Source: Candidatus Aminicenantota bacterium
GTDB lineage: Bacteria > Acidobacteriota > Aminicenantia > Aminicenantales > Aminicenantaceae
NCBI GenBank assembly: GCA_011772495.1
Contig: WVZL01000025.1
Span: 608 to 64,607, forward strand
Direction: 5' to 3'
Length of the DNA: 64,000 nucleotides
Below, piece by piece: positions 9,499-18,825 of the stretch. The first letter of the stretch is position 1, and each line of letters starts with the position of its first letter. The notes beneath the pieces are model-generated. The model was not told the origin of the DNA. It did not search any database and saw nothing but the letters and a program-made list of their open reading frames with translations. Both the position numbers and the translations under genes were made by a program.

Positions 9499-10980
9499 TT
9501 AGGAACCTGCGGGGAAAGACTTGGGATATTTTGCGAAAAGACGCTTATAGCATTCAGGATAAACATCTTTTCCTCCCAGCAAAAGGAAGGTCAGTGGCAT
9601 AACCTCTGAGGCCAGGTCGGACATTCTCTTGGCTATGCTCCTGATCTCCCACTGAGCCGAGCTGTCCTCACGCAGTCTTGAGATGTGATACAATTCTCTG
9701 GCATTCACCTTGAGCAAGATCCTTCTTCGATGAGCATTCATCAAAACATAGTCGGCCGCTTGACCAACCTCTCGCTTCAAGCGGCTATAGACATCGTTTG
9801 TTCTTTCGACCATCCTCATGAAATCCTCTCTGGCGCCGATTTCCTCAATGGAGGGAGGCACAGTCACTCCCAGCCCAGGATTGTATCTCTGGCTCGTTAA
9901 AGTTGCCATCCGGTGGCGCTTGAGCTGGGCAAAGCAGGAAGCGGTAACAATCAAGTCAAAGGTCAAGCTAACGTATTCGAACTCCCGGAGTGTTGGGTCA
10001 TAGAATTCCATATGTTTAAAGGCGATTTTTAAAAATTCTTTCTTCTCTCTCGGCTTAAGATTTCTGGCCTTATCCAGGCAGGCTTCATAGGGCAAGGATG
10101 ATGAAGTGTGGAGCAGTGAGGCTATGACTCTTGTATCCGCTTCCGGAGTGTGATCGACAAGCCGGACAAGTTCTTCTTCTTTCTCGGGACTTTTCTTCAG
10201 CAAAATATCCGAGGCCTTTTCGAGTTCAGGATAAGTCCTTAAATCAAAATCGGTGCCGTCTGTAAAAAGGACAATCGAGGGGGCAACTTCCTTGGCCAGG
10301 GAATAGATTTGGCGGTTTAGCTCCTTTATTTCCTCGAGTTGCTTGGAGGCAAAACGGCGGATAAGGAGCTCCAAGTTCCTGGCGTTGAGCGTCAAGCCCA
10401 ACTGGCCCTCTGTGGCCAGACTCACGACATAGCGCGCATCTTCTTTAGCCCAGCCTTCCAGCAGGGAATGCTTCTCCGGATCTTGGGCTAGTGCTGGATT
10501 TTTCTTCTGAAAATGAGGCTCAAGCTGAACATAAAATTCGTGATAGAGAGAATTTTGAGCTTTGATGGTGTCCACGAAAATTCTTTGCTGACCGGCTTTT
10601 CTAATCTCCGCGGGAATAATAAAATCATCAGTGAGAGTTTGGTAACGCTGTGATTTTTCGGTGTAAGAACAGAGTCGAAACTTCTCTAATTCTTCGGTCG
10701 CTACCCGGCTTATTCCGAGGATGTCAAAATTAAATACAGCATGTTCAGCCACCGAATGATGACCCATCTTGAAGATGATATTCCGGTTGGAACGACGAGC
10801 TTTCTCTACCTCAGCTCTAGCTACAGACCTTAATCTGTCTACAGGCCTTGGGTCCCGTGAAATTCGAGCATAAGATGCGGACAAGGTTTCAGGGGTTACA
10901 TCCTGGCGCTGCGGTGCTTTCTTCTTGAGCTCTTCGATGACTTCCCTATCAAGGTTATACCCGGCCAACAAGACTTTCAT
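9499..10980 (-). CDS. Tandem (double-domain) ThyX-like FAD-dependent thymidylate synthase family protein
   Basis: A 493-residue protein made of two ThyX-type domains; classic ThyX is about 220-250 residues and acts as a homotetramer. Domain 1 (about 30-235) has MGHHSVAEHAVF and, at 105-113, SYTEKSQRY, matching the SYNExSxRY half of the ThyX signature, but its RHR is replaced by KFR (100-102). Domain 2 (about 315-490) keeps RHR at 355-357, but the next part is shortened to MATLTSQRY. Each half also has the NARxL helix of ThyX (LTLNARNLE, LKVNARELY). ThyX makes dTMP from dUMP using FAD and methylene-THF; whether this fused form does so is unknown. Confidence 0.8.
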   Translation of the reverse strand: MKVLLAGYNLDREVIEELKKKAPQRQDVTPETLSASYARISRDPRPVDRLRSVARAEVEKARRSNRNIIFKMGHHSVAEHAVFNFDILGISRVATEELEKFRLCSYTEKSQRYQTLTDDFIIPAEIRKAGQQRIFVDTIKAQNSLYHEFYVQLEPHFQKKNPALAQDPEKHSLLEGWAKEDARYVVSLATEGQLGLTLNARNLELLIRRFASKQLEEIKELNRQIYSLAKEVAPSIVLFTDGTDFDLRTYPELEKASDILLKKSPEKEEELVRLVDHTPEADTRVIASLLHTSSSLPYEACLDKARNLKPREKKEFLKIAFKHMEFYDPTLREFEYVSLTFDLIVTASCFAQLKRHRMATLTSQRYNPGLGVTVPPSIEEIGAREDFMRMVERTNDVYSRLKREVGQAADYVLMNAHRRRILLKVNARELYHISRLREDSSAQWEIRSIAKRMSDLASEVMPLTFLLLGGKDVYPECYKRLFAKYPKSFPAGS

Positions 10981-11032
10981 AGCCCTAACTTAAAAAGTGT
11001 GGTGAAAAATGTCAATTCAACTCTTTTCTACA

Positions 11033-11061
11033 TTGAATTATGGCAAGACTTGCATTACTAT
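11033..11061 (+). promoter_or_regulatory. Possible sigma-70 promoter for polX
   Basis: TTGAAT at 11033-11038, a 17-nt spacer and TACTAT at 11056-11061 lie just before the polX start. Each box matches the consensus at four of six positions, so the call is weak. It lies in the 92-nt divergent gap between the ThyX-like gene and polX. Confidence 0.35.
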
Positions 11062-11078
11062 GAATTTATAGTGTGAAA

Positions 11079-12782
11079 ATGAAAAATAAAGAACTGGCCT
11101 GGATATTTGCCCGCCTTGGAGATGCCTTGGAGATCAAAGGAGAAAGCGGATTTAAAATCATTGCCTACCGAAAGGCGGCCCGAATTCTGGAAGATTTAAC
11201 CGAGGATATTGAGGCTGTAGCCCAAGAAGATAGACTCAAGGAAATTCCTGGAATCGGGAGCGGGATTGCCAATAAGATTGACGAATACCTACAGACTGGC
11301 CAGATAAAAAAATACCGAGAAGTCGTTTCTCGCATTCCTGAGGAGCTTTTGGATCTTTTGGAGATTCAAAATTTGGGAGCCAAGACCATTCATGTTGCTC
11401 ACCAGGAGTTGGGAGTCAAAACCCTTGATGACTTGAAAAAGGTCATCGAAGATGGGTCGCTAGCCAAGCTCTACGGACTTGGCGAAAAAAAAGTCGAAAA
11501 CATTAAAAAAGGAATTGAGATCTATGAACAAGCTCAAGAAAGAATTCCTATCTTCGAAGCGCTCAATATCGTTGAAGAGGTCATCGCCCACCTCAAGAAG
11601 GCTCCTCAAATCGGGCGACTCTCACCAGCAGGATCGCTTCGCCGGATGAAAGAAACTGTGGGAGACATCGACATCCTGGCCACCGGCAAGAACGGCAGTA
11701 GAGTCATCAAACACTTCATTCAATTTCCTGGAGTAAACCGTGTTTTAGCGGCCGGAGAAACCAAGGGTTCAGTTATGATTTCTACTGAAAGAGGTGAGCG
11801 ACAGGTGGACTTGCGGATAGTCGATGAACCAGCGTATGGAGCCGCCCTGCAGTATTTCACGGGTTCCAAAGCCCACAACATCAAATTAAGGGCAATGGCC
11901 AGGTCAAAAGGATTAAAGATTTCTGAATATGGTGTCTTCAAAGGTCAGAAAAAAATTGCTGGCTTCGACGAGAAAGAAGTCTATAAAGTCCTGGGGCTTC
12001 CTTTAATTCCTCCTGAGCTCAGAGAAGATAGAGGTGAAATCGAACTCGCCCTGAAAAGCCTGCTTCCTCAAGTGGTGGATTATTCGGATATTAAAGGAGA
12101 CCTGCACGTGCACTCTCTCCACAGTGACGGACACATGTCTATAGAGGACCTCGCAGGATTGGCTCGGGCCATGAAATACGAATACATCGCCATTTGTGAC
12201 CATTCTCAATCTGTGAAATATGCCCACGGCCTATCGCCGGAGAGACTGCTCAAGCAAATCAAGGAAATCCAGGAGCTCAACCAGAGATACAAAAGTTTCA
12301 GAATTCTCAAAGGGATAGAAGTGGATATTCTCCAAGATGGACAGCTCGATTTTCCGGATAAAATATTGAAAGAGCTCGACATCGTGGTCGCAGCTGTTCA
12401 TAAAGGATTCAAGAAGAAAGTCACAGAAAGAATTTTAAAGGCTATGGAGAATCCTTTGGTCACTGCCATTGCTCATCCTTCGGGTAGACTTATTTCCAGG
12501 AGAGATGGTTATGAAGTCGACTTAGAAAAAGTCCTTCAGGGAGCCAAAAACAAAGGCAAAGCCCTTGAGCTCAATGCCTTCTATGACCGCCTCGATTTAA
12601 ATGAATTTTACTTAAGAAAAGCCAAAGAAATGGAGATAAAAATCTGTATCGGCACTGACACCCACTATCCAGCAGGACTCCAGATGATGAGGCTGGGAGT
12701 TGGGATTGCCCGACGAGGATGGCTGGAGAGAAAAGATATCTTGAATTGCAGAGGCTACAAGGAGCTCATAAGGAATAAATAA
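11079..12782 (+). CDS. polX: DNA polymerase/3'-5' exonuclease PolX
   Basis: A bacterial family-X repair polymerase joined to a PHP exonuclease domain, used in base-excision and gap repair. The N-terminal half has helix-hairpin-helix segments (EIPGIGSGIANKI) and the nucleotidyltransferase pattern with VGDIDIL, followed by YFTGSKAHN. The C-terminal PHP domain begins at about residue 340 with DLHVHSLHSDG and continues through CDHSQS and AHPSGR to GTDTHYP, the metal-binding set. At about 567 residues it is normal for PolX. An in-frame GTG lies six bases upstream of the chosen ATG. Confidence 0.95.
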   Translation: MKNKELAWIFARLGDALEIKGESGFKIIAYRKAARILEDLTEDIEAVAQEDRLKEIPGIGSGIANKIDEYLQTGQIKKYREVVSRIPEELLDLLEIQNLGAKTIHVAHQELGVKTLDDLKKVIEDGSLAKLYGLGEKKVENIKKGIEIYEQAQERIPIFEALNIVEEVIAHLKKAPQIGRLSPAGSLRRMKETVGDIDILATGKNGSRVIKHFIQFPGVNRVLAAGETKGSVMISTERGERQVDLRIVDEPAYGAALQYFTGSKAHNIKLRAMARSKGLKISEYGVFKGQKKIAGFDEKEVYKVLGLPLIPPELREDRGEIELALKSLLPQVVDYSDIKGDLHVHSLHSDGHMSIEDLAGLARAMKYEYIAICDHSQSVKYAHGLSPERLLKQIKEIQELNQRYKSFRILKGIEVDILQDGQLDFPDKILKELDIVVAAVHKGFKKKVTERILKAMENPLVTAIAHPSGRLISRRDGYEVDLEKVLQGAKNKGKALELNAFYDRLDLNEFYLRKAKEMEIKICIGTDTHYPAGLQMMRLGVGIARRGWLERKDILNCRGYKELIRNK

Positions 12783-12860
12783 AAGACGGTTCTTCAGAAG
12801 GATTGTGGAGTTAAAATTGCGCAAAAAATAAAGTTAAAATAAGGATGAAAGGAGAAAGAA

Positions 12861-13349
12861 ATGATTGATGCTTCCCAGGCTTCGGTAGAAACGTTAATCG
12901 GGATGGCTGTCCGAGCCGAGATAGATGCCAACAAGATTTACTCGACCTTGGCGGACCAGTTATCAAACCCGTTGTTGAAAGAAAAATTTAGCCTGCTAGC
13001 CTTTGAGGAGAATAAGCATAAAACGATTCTGGAAAATCTCTTTGCTGAGCTTTTCCTTGGAGAAGAAATTCAAATCCCTGATAAGACAGATCAAGCCCTT
13101 CTGCCCTCTATTCAAATGAGTCCTTCTTCCTCTTTGGTTGATATCCTTTCTCAGGCTATGGAAGCGGAAAAAGCAGCTGAGAATTTTTATCTCTCCCTTT
13201 CAGCAAGAGTCCAGAAGCCCCAAAAAGAAATCCTCGAATACCTAGCCAAAGTCGAGAAAAGCCACTACCATATGCTTCACAGTGAATATGTCCTTGCTCA
13301 AGAATTCGAGGATTATGCTGAAAAAGATATCGATAAAGTTGTCACCTAG
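12861..13349 (+). CDS. Ferritin-like (rubrerythrin-type) diiron domain protein
   Basis: A 162-residue four-helix protein with paired ExxH-like motifs: an early Glu and FEENKHK near residue 55, then AEKAAENFY near 97 and VEKSHYHML near 138. This is the pattern of a rubrerythrin-type diiron bundle without a rubredoxin tail. Such proteins reduce peroxide or handle iron in anaerobes; the specific role here is not shown. A good AAGGAG site precedes the ATG. It converges with rtcB, leaving only six bases between the genes. Confidence 0.8.
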   Translation: MIDASQASVETLIGMAVRAEIDANKIYSTLADQLSNPLLKEKFSLLAFEENKHKTILENLFAELFLGEEIQIPDKTDQALLPSIQMSPSSSLVDILSQAMEAEKAAENFYLSLSARVQKPQKEILEYLAKVEKSHYHMLHSEYVLAQEFEDYAEKDIDKVVT

Positions 13350-13355
13350 AATTAA

Positions 13356-14777
13356 CTAACCTTTCATAACTCCAACCGGAGTCACTTTGGCCACCAGTTT
13401 GCCGATCCCCACCTCGTGGGAAACTTTGACCACCTCATCGATGTCCTTATAAGCCTGCGAAGCCTCCTCAGCAACTCCCTTCCAGCTGGTTGATTTCAAT
13501 TCGATCCCCTTGCTCTCCAACTCTCTTTTGATTTGCTCTCCCCTGAAGCGGCGAAGAGCTTCATGTCTGGACATGACTCTTCCTGCTCCGTGAGCAGTCG
13601 AACTGAAACTCAATTCCTCAGCTTCCGAGGTCCCAACGAGAATATAAGAGGCTGTTCCCATGCTTCCAGGTATAATAATGGGCTGCCCGACCGAACGATA
13701 GATGCTGGGTATTTCCTCTCGGCCCGGACCAAAACTCCTGGTCGCTCCTTTCCGATGGATGCAGACCTCCTTCAACTCTCCATCTATTTTATGATTTTCA
13801 AATTTGGCAACGTTGTGACAGACATCGTAGATCTGATCCATGCCTTTTGAGCTACCCATGATCTTTTCGAAGACATTCCGTACCCAATGGGCAATCATCT
13901 GTCTATTGGAAAAGGCGTAGTTGACGGCCGCACTCATGGATTGGTAATATTCCTGGCCTAACTCAGAACGAATGGGAGCATGTATCAACTCTCTGTCCGG
14001 CAAGCCCTTGAATCCGAATCTATTTTCCATCAGCCGAATATAATCAGAAGCAACCTGATGACCTAAACCTCGACTTCCACAGTGAATCATGATTAAAATC
14101 TGGCCTGCAGCGTGAATGCCAAAAACCTGAGCCACCTGTTGATCATATATATGAGAGACTTTTTGGATCTCCAAGAAATGATTGCCAGCACCCAGTGTTC
14201 CCAATTGAGGGATTCCTCTCTCCACGGCTCGGTGGGAAAGATGGCTGAATTCTGCCTCCTTCATCCTTCCTCTCTCTTCTGTCCGGTCAAGATCCTCCTT
14301 GCTTCCGTATCCATTCTCTACGGCCCACTCTGCTCCCTTGATACAGACTTCTTTCAGAACATCTCGACTGAGGCGGGTTATCCCTCCTTTGCCGACTCCA
14401 GCCGGAACCTCTCTGAAGATTTCAGCCAAAAGCTCTTTCCTCTTCTCGTGGATATCTTTCTCTGAGTAATCCGTTTTCAATAACCTCACTCCGCAGTTGA
14501 TGTCATAACCCACTCCACCAGGTGAAATTACGCCCGCATCCATATCAAAGGCGGCCACTCCGCCGATAGGAAAACCATATCCCTGATGGGCATCAGGCAT
14601 AACATAAGCAATCCTTTGAATTCCCCTTAAACAAGCAACATTCTTGGCTTGCCGAAGAGTCAAATCTCTTTTCACATTTTCCAAGAGCCTGGAAGAGGTG
14701 TAAATACGAGCTGGAACTCTCATTTCCCCCTGCTTGGGTATCTCCCAAGTGTATTCATTTATTTTTTTTAATTCCAT
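13356..14777 (-). CDS. rtcB: RNA-splicing ligase RtcB (3'-phosphate RNA ligase)
   Basis: Joins RNA 3'-phosphate or 2',3'-cyclic phosphate ends to 5'-OH ends with GTP and Mn2+. The 473-residue sequence carries the conserved GGVGYDINCGVR (metal Cys/Asp), GTLGAGNHFLE, IHCGSRGLGHQ and, near the C-terminus, SSTAHGAGRVMSR with the guanylylated-His region. The archease gene lies 9 nt upstream on the same strand; archease speeds RtcB turnover, so the two form a functional RNA-repair pair. Confidence 0.97.
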   Translation of the reverse strand: MELKKINEYTWEIPKQGEMRVPARIYTSSRLLENVKRDLTLRQAKNVACLRGIQRIAYVMPDAHQGYGFPIGGVAAFDMDAGVISPGGVGYDINCGVRLLKTDYSEKDIHEKRKELLAEIFREVPAGVGKGGITRLSRDVLKEVCIKGAEWAVENGYGSKEDLDRTEERGRMKEAEFSHLSHRAVERGIPQLGTLGAGNHFLEIQKVSHIYDQQVAQVFGIHAAGQILIMIHCGSRGLGHQVASDYIRLMENRFGFKGLPDRELIHAPIRSELGQEYYQSMSAAVNYAFSNRQMIAHWVRNVFEKIMGSSKGMDQIYDVCHNVAKFENHKIDGELKEVCIHRKGATRSFGPGREEIPSIYRSVGQPIIIPGSMGTASYILVGTSEAEELSFSSTAHGAGRVMSRHEALRRFRGEQIKRELESKGIELKSTSWKGVAEEASQAYKDIDEVVKVSHEVGIGKLVAKVTPVGVMKG

Positions 14778-14786
14778 TTTGACACC

Positions 14787-15209
14787 TCAGACATCGACCA
14801 CGACTTGAAGAGTCACGGGCCGATCTTCTTTGATTTCCATCTCATTGTAGGTTATGGCTTTCACCTCGCCAAAAATTTTATACTTATCAGAATATTTATC
14901 TCCCTTGAATAAAGCCTCTAGAGTAAAATGATTTCCTTTTTTCTTGATTTTCACTTTATCTACAGAACCCAAGAGAAACATCTCTGAGTCCAATAAGTAT
15001 ATTATTTCTTCTAAGAAACTACAAAGCAATTGCTTGAGGTCTTTTCCTTCGACTTTGATTTCGCATCTTGTTCCTTTCTCCACTTTCTTCCAATCCCACA
15101 TGAGGGAGGCCGTGGCCAGGGCTGCGTTGCTGAAGGCTTCTTCTAAATCGCGACCAAAAGCTCGAAATTTCGCATCAGCTGTGTGGGCAATAAACTCATA
15201 TTGTTTCAT
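14787..15209 (-). CDS. Archease (RtcB activator)
   Basis: A 140-residue archease-family protein: YEFIAHTADAKFRAFG at the N-terminus and the C-terminal ITYNEMEIKED...TLQVVVDV are diagnostic. The conserved acidic residues form the metal site that helps RtcB guanylylation. The gene overlaps the end of pncB by 14 nt and precedes rtcB by 9 nt, placing it in a tightly coupled set. Confidence 0.95.
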   Translation of the reverse strand: MKQYEFIAHTADAKFRAFGRDLEEAFSNAALATASLMWDWKKVEKGTRCEIKVEGKDLKQLLCSFLEEIIYLLDSEMFLLGSVDKVKIKKKGNHFTLEALFKGDKYSDKYKIFGEVKAITYNEMEIKEDRPVTLQVVVDV

Positions 15210-16584
15210 CTTTATCTCCTAATTCCCTATCCTTGAGCTCACGAACAACCTGGGCCTGGAGCCTTTTTAACCTTGGAGAAAGCTGCACGGAATATTTACT
15301 GGCTCTGCTTTCCAGAGTCTTGTATTTATCGTCAAGCTGAGCAAATTCACCAAAAAAGGCCTTTTGAATCTCTGTCAATAACGGCAGCTCGATCATCACT
15401 TTTCCTTTCTCCATGACTTTCAAGAGCAACGGCTTTCCTCGCTCCATTTCATCATCTCTCAAACCTATGACATCTCTTTTGAGCTTCCCACCGCTGCCCC
15501 TGAAGCGGAAAACCTGTTTGTCGCCCACCAAAGTTTTCTTCCCAGGGCTTAGCTTCATCACTGGGCGGTCAGCGTACTTCACCAGCTTGTAGGCCATGTC
15601 GAAGTAAGGGGCGTCGGCAGAAACCCCCATCTTGGTTCCGACGCCTAAAGAATCAATGTCTCCTCCCTGAGCCAATACATTCTGGATTTTGTATTCGTCA
15701 AACCCACCGCTGGCAAAAATCGTAGCCTCTTGAAAACCTGAGCCTTTAAGAATATCTCTCACTTTTTGACTCAAGAGAGCGATATCACCGCTATCAAGCC
15801 TTACGCCTTTGAAATTCTCTCCTCTCTGCTGCATTTCTCTGGCCACCTCTACGGCTTTAACAGTTCCGGAGAGCGTATCATAAGTATCCACCAGGAGAGT
15901 CGTGTTTTCAGGAAAGGTCTGAGCAAAGGCCCGGAAGGCCTCGATTTCCTTCTCAAAACTCAAAATAAACGAATGGGCCATCGTCCCAAAAATCGGGATT
16001 CCATAGACCTTCCCTGCCAGGACATTGCTAGTCCCTAAGAACCCGCCGATGAAACTTGCTCGAGCCACTTTTAAACCTGCATCTGTTCCCTGGGTACGGC
16101 GCAACGAAAAATCCACCAGCTTTCTTGGCCAAGCTGCCCGAACACATCGGGAAGCTTTGGTGGCGATCATGCTCTGGAAGTTCAGGGCATTGATGAGATA
16201 AGTCTCGATGATTTGAGCCTCGATCAAAGGGGCTGTGACTTCAAGAAGGGGTTCATTGATAAAAAAGAGACGCCCTTCGGGTAGAGCGTAAACATCGCCT
16301 GTAAAGCGGAGCTTCTCGAGATAGGCTAAGAATCCAGGCTTGAAAATCTCTGTTTTTTCTAAATACTCTAGATCTTCAGCGCTGAATCTAAAATTCTCCA
16401 AATAACTGAGGACATCGGCCAAACCAGCTGAAACAAAGTATCTGCGGGAACGAGGATATTGGCGAATGAAAAGACTGAAAGTGGCTGGCTCGAACATGGA
16501 GTATTCGTAGTAACAGGCAGCCATGGTGAGCTCGTACAGGTCCGTGAGGAGAGCCATATTGGCGACCTGATTTGTCTCTTTCAT
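15196..16584 (-). CDS. pncB: Nicotinate phosphoribosyltransferase
   Basis: Makes nicotinate mononucleotide from nicotinate and PRPP (Preiss-Handler NAD salvage). The 462-residue protein has the N-terminal LLTDLYELTMA signature, the TKASRCVRAAW motif, GTMAHSF near residue 203, the VRLDSGDI phosphate site and FASGGFDEY. The family aligns with the longer bacterial PncB type. Quinolinate synthase (nadA) lies further upstream in the same gene train, so salvage and de novo NAD routes are both represented. Confidence 0.94.
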   Translation of the reverse strand: MKETNQVANMALLTDLYELTMAACYYEYSMFEPATFSLFIRQYPRSRRYFVSAGLADVLSYLENFRFSAEDLEYLEKTEIFKPGFLAYLEKLRFTGDVYALPEGRLFFINEPLLEVTAPLIEAQIIETYLINALNFQSMIATKASRCVRAAWPRKLVDFSLRRTQGTDAGLKVARASFIGGFLGTSNVLAGKVYGIPIFGTMAHSFILSFEKEIEAFRAFAQTFPENTTLLVDTYDTLSGTVKAVEVAREMQQRGENFKGVRLDSGDIALLSQKVRDILKGSGFQEATIFASGGFDEYKIQNVLAQGGDIDSLGVGTKMGVSADAPYFDMAYKLVKYADRPVMKLSPGKKTLVGDKQVFRFRGSGGKLKRDVIGLRDDEMERGKPLLLKVMEKGKVMIELPLLTEIQKAFFGEFAQLDDKYKTLESRASKYSVQLSPRLKRLQAQVVRELKDRELGDKDETI

Positions 16585-16696
16585 TCTTTTGGCTTGCCTT
16601 ATCTATTCTATCTATTCAGTTATGTTTTTTCTGTCAAGAAGAAGATAAAGTTTCGATTAAATAAGATAAGTCTACCCAGCCCCTATATCAGATGAT

Positions 16697-17710
16697 TCAC
16701 TTGAAGATGCCCGCGATGGGTTGGCCGCAGAAAGAACAACGGGAATCCTTTACCTTCTGCGTGGCCACAAAAAAACCCTGCCTTTGAATGAGAACCTGCC
16801 CGCAGTGAGGACACGAGGTGTCTTCTGATTCTCCCATAACATTTCCGACATAAATATAACGCAGGCCTTCTTTTTTCCCGATGGAGAAAGCCTTCCTGAG
16901 AGTGTCAAGTGGTGTGGCTAATCTTTCGGTAAACTCATAATTTGGATGGAAACGGCTGATATGCCAAGGAATATCTGGGTCTAAATCAGCAATAAAACGG
17001 GCAATCTGGCCTAATTCTTCCTCTCCGTCGTTTTCTCCTGGAATGATCAGGGTTGTGATTTCCACCCAAATGTTGAGTTTTTTCATCAGGCGAATGGAAT
17101 CAAGAACAGGCTCGAGACGGGCCTGGCAATGCTCTTTATAGAATTTCTCTCGAAAGGATTTCAGGTCAACATTGCACGCATCAAGGTAAGGATTGATGGT
17201 TTCCAGAGCTTCAGAAGTGAGGTAGCCGTTGGTGACAAACACGTTGGCCAGACCCTTTTCTTTGGCCAATTTTGAAGTTTCGTAGGCATACTCGAAGAAA
17301 ATTGTGGGCTCGGTGTACGTGTAGGAAATGCTCTGGCAGCGGTGGCTTTTCGCCTTGGAGACAACATCTTTTGGCAAGAGCTTGTGTCCTGATACACCTC
17401 CCTCTACTCTCTTAGAGACTTGAGAAATCTGCCAGTTCTGACAAAAGGGACAACGGAAATTACAGCCCACGGTGGCGATCGAGAAAGAAGTGGTCTTAGG
17501 CAAAAAATGGTAAAGAGGTTTCTTCTCGATGGGATCTATATGGGCAGCGATGACCTCTCCGAAGACATGCGTGTAGAGTTTACCATCTTTGTTCTGCCTC
17601 ACTCTGCAAATCCCGAATTTCTGGGGAGCGATCTGACAGCGATGGTTGCAGAGGTTGCACTCGACCTTCTCTTTGGAAAAAGAGCGGTAGAGCATCGCTT
17701 CTCTAATCAT
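16697..17710 (-). CDS. amrS: AmmeMemoRadiSam-system radical SAM protein (AmrS-like)
   Basis: A 337-residue radical SAM enzyme related to pyruvate formate-lyase activating enzymes. The cluster motif CNFRCPFC (C83, C87, C90) binds the 4Fe-4S cluster and SAM. An N-terminal CNLCNHRC ribbon and a C-terminal CPHCG...CSFCG zinc ribbon flank the barrel, as in AmrS. The MEMO and AMMECR1 partners that define the three-gene system are not adjacent here, so the name rests on sequence resemblance. The substrate of this family is not settled. Confidence 0.85.
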   Translation of the reverse strand: MIREAMLYRSFSKEKVECNLCNHRCQIAPQKFGICRVRQNKDGKLYTHVFGEVIAAHIDPIEKKPLYHFLPKTTSFSIATVGCNFRCPFCQNWQISQVSKRVEGGVSGHKLLPKDVVSKAKSHRCQSISYTYTEPTIFFEYAYETSKLAKEKGLANVFVTNGYLTSEALETINPYLDACNVDLKSFREKFYKEHCQARLEPVLDSIRLMKKLNIWVEITTLIIPGENDGEEELGQIARFIADLDPDIPWHISRFHPNYEFTERLATPLDTLRKAFSIGKKEGLRYIYVGNVMGESEDTSCPHCGQVLIQRQGFFVATQKVKDSRCSFCGQPIAGIFK

Positions 17711-17719
17711 TCTTCTCCC

Positions 17720-18154
17720 TCAGGAGCGTTCATAAATCTCGATCAGGTTCCCTTCCAGATCTTTCACAAAAAAGATTTTCCGATCCTCCCTCTCCACCTC
17801 GAGCACAGCCACTCCCTTCTGCTTCAGTTCCTGGCAGAATCTCTCTTTATCAGCCACCCCCAGAGCCCAATGATTGTAGCCTGAAACATCAAAGTCTCTT
17901 GGCTTTAAATTCAGGCCTTGAGGAGCGATCACCTCGAGAACGATCTGACCCAACTTGAGCTTGGTCAGGGTGCAAGGGCTTTTGATCCCAAAAATCTTAT
18001 CCATCAGTTCGGCGGAGACGATTTTTGTCGCTTCCTCATCGAAGCCTAGCTTTTCAGTGTAAAATTTAATCAAGGACTTTGGATCGTTGGTGAATAATCC
18101 GATATGATGGCAAGAAGGAATCATCATCTTTCTCATAACATACGTTTGGTTCAC
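17720..18154 (-). CDS. VOC-family (glyoxalase/bleomycin-resistance fold) protein
   Basis: A 144-residue protein with the paired beta-alpha-beta-beta-beta modules of the vicinal oxygen chelate family: SCHHIGLFTNDPKSLIKFY near the start and GYNHWALGV...FVKDLEGNLIEIYER at the end. His and Glu residues at these places usually bind a divalent metal. The substrate cannot be told. The frame opens at GTG 18154; ATG at 18136 is an alternative start. It lies between nth and the AmrS-like gene with short gaps. Confidence 0.8.
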   Translation of the reverse strand: MNQTYVMRKMMIPSCHHIGLFTNDPKSLIKFYTEKLGFDEEATKIVSAELMDKIFGIKSPCTLTKLKLGQIVLEVIAPQGLNLKPRDFDVSGYNHWALGVADKERFCQELKQKGVAVLEVEREDRKIFFVKDLEGNLIEIYERS

Positions 18155-18167
18155 ATATCAACCCGTT

Positions 18168-18812
18168 TTAGGGGTAAAATTCTCGGTATGAAGGACAGAG
18201 ATGATTCAAGACGCAGGAAGGGCAGAGCGGCTTTCGGGCCCGGCAGGTTTTTCGCCCATGATTAACAAGCATATAGTTGAAATCCAACCAGTCTTCCTTT
18301 GGCACGATGGCCATCAGGTCTCGCTCAATTTTATCCGGATTTTTCTCTCTGCTTAAATCAAGTCTTCTGGACAAACGATTCACATGGACATCGACGGCAA
18401 TACCTTCTGCTTTTTTATAGGCACTAGAAAGGACAATATTGGCCGTCTTCCTCGCCACTCCGGGGAGAGTTATGAGCTCCTCCATAGAATCTGGCACTTG
18501 GCCCCCGAAATCTTCCACCATCTTCTTCGAGGCTTGAATAATGCTTTTCGCTTTATTACGGAAGAATCCAGTCGGCCTTATTTCTTTTTCTAAGTCCTCT
18601 TGCTTGGCTCCTGCAAAATCCGCCGGAGTCTTGTATTTCTGGAAAAGCGAGGGAGTGATCTGGTTGACTCTTTCATCGGTGCATTGAGCCGAAAGGATAG
18701 TAGCCACCAAGATTTGAAGGGGAGTTTCATGTTTTAAAGCTGTGCGGCTAGAAGGGTATTCCTGGCGTAAAACCTTGATGATTTCTACGATTCTTTCTTC
18801 AGCATTCCTCAT
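18168..18812 (-). CDS. nth: Endonuclease III (DNA glycosylase/AP lyase)
   Basis: Removes oxidised pyrimidines and cuts at abasic sites. The HhH motif is LITLPGVARKTANIVL, followed by DVHVNRLSRRL with the catalytic Asp nearby, and the C-terminal 4Fe-4S loop has spacing C-X6-C-X2-C-X5-C. The ATG at 18812 is preferred because GGGGAG lies just upstream and it avoids overlap with nrdJ. The frame is open to 18890, but that extension would overlap nrdJ. From this start the protein has 214 residues, normal for Nth. Confidence 0.94.
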   Translation of the reverse strand: MRNAEERIVEIIKVLRQEYPSSRTALKHETPLQILVATILSAQCTDERVNQITPSLFQKYKTPADFAGAKQEDLEKEIRPTGFFRNKAKSIIQASKKMVEDFGGQVPDSMEELITLPGVARKTANIVLSSAYKKAEGIAVDVHVNRLSRRLDLSREKNPDKIERDLMAIVPKEDWLDFNYMLVNHGRKTCRARKPLCPSCVLNHLCPSYREFYP

Positions 18813-18825
18813 TTTCGCTTCTCCC

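Noticed and set aside
11040..11054. TGGCAAGACTTGCA before polX as a sigma-54 promoter
   Set aside because: The GG and GC pairs are eight bases apart, not ten, so sigma-54 would not fit.
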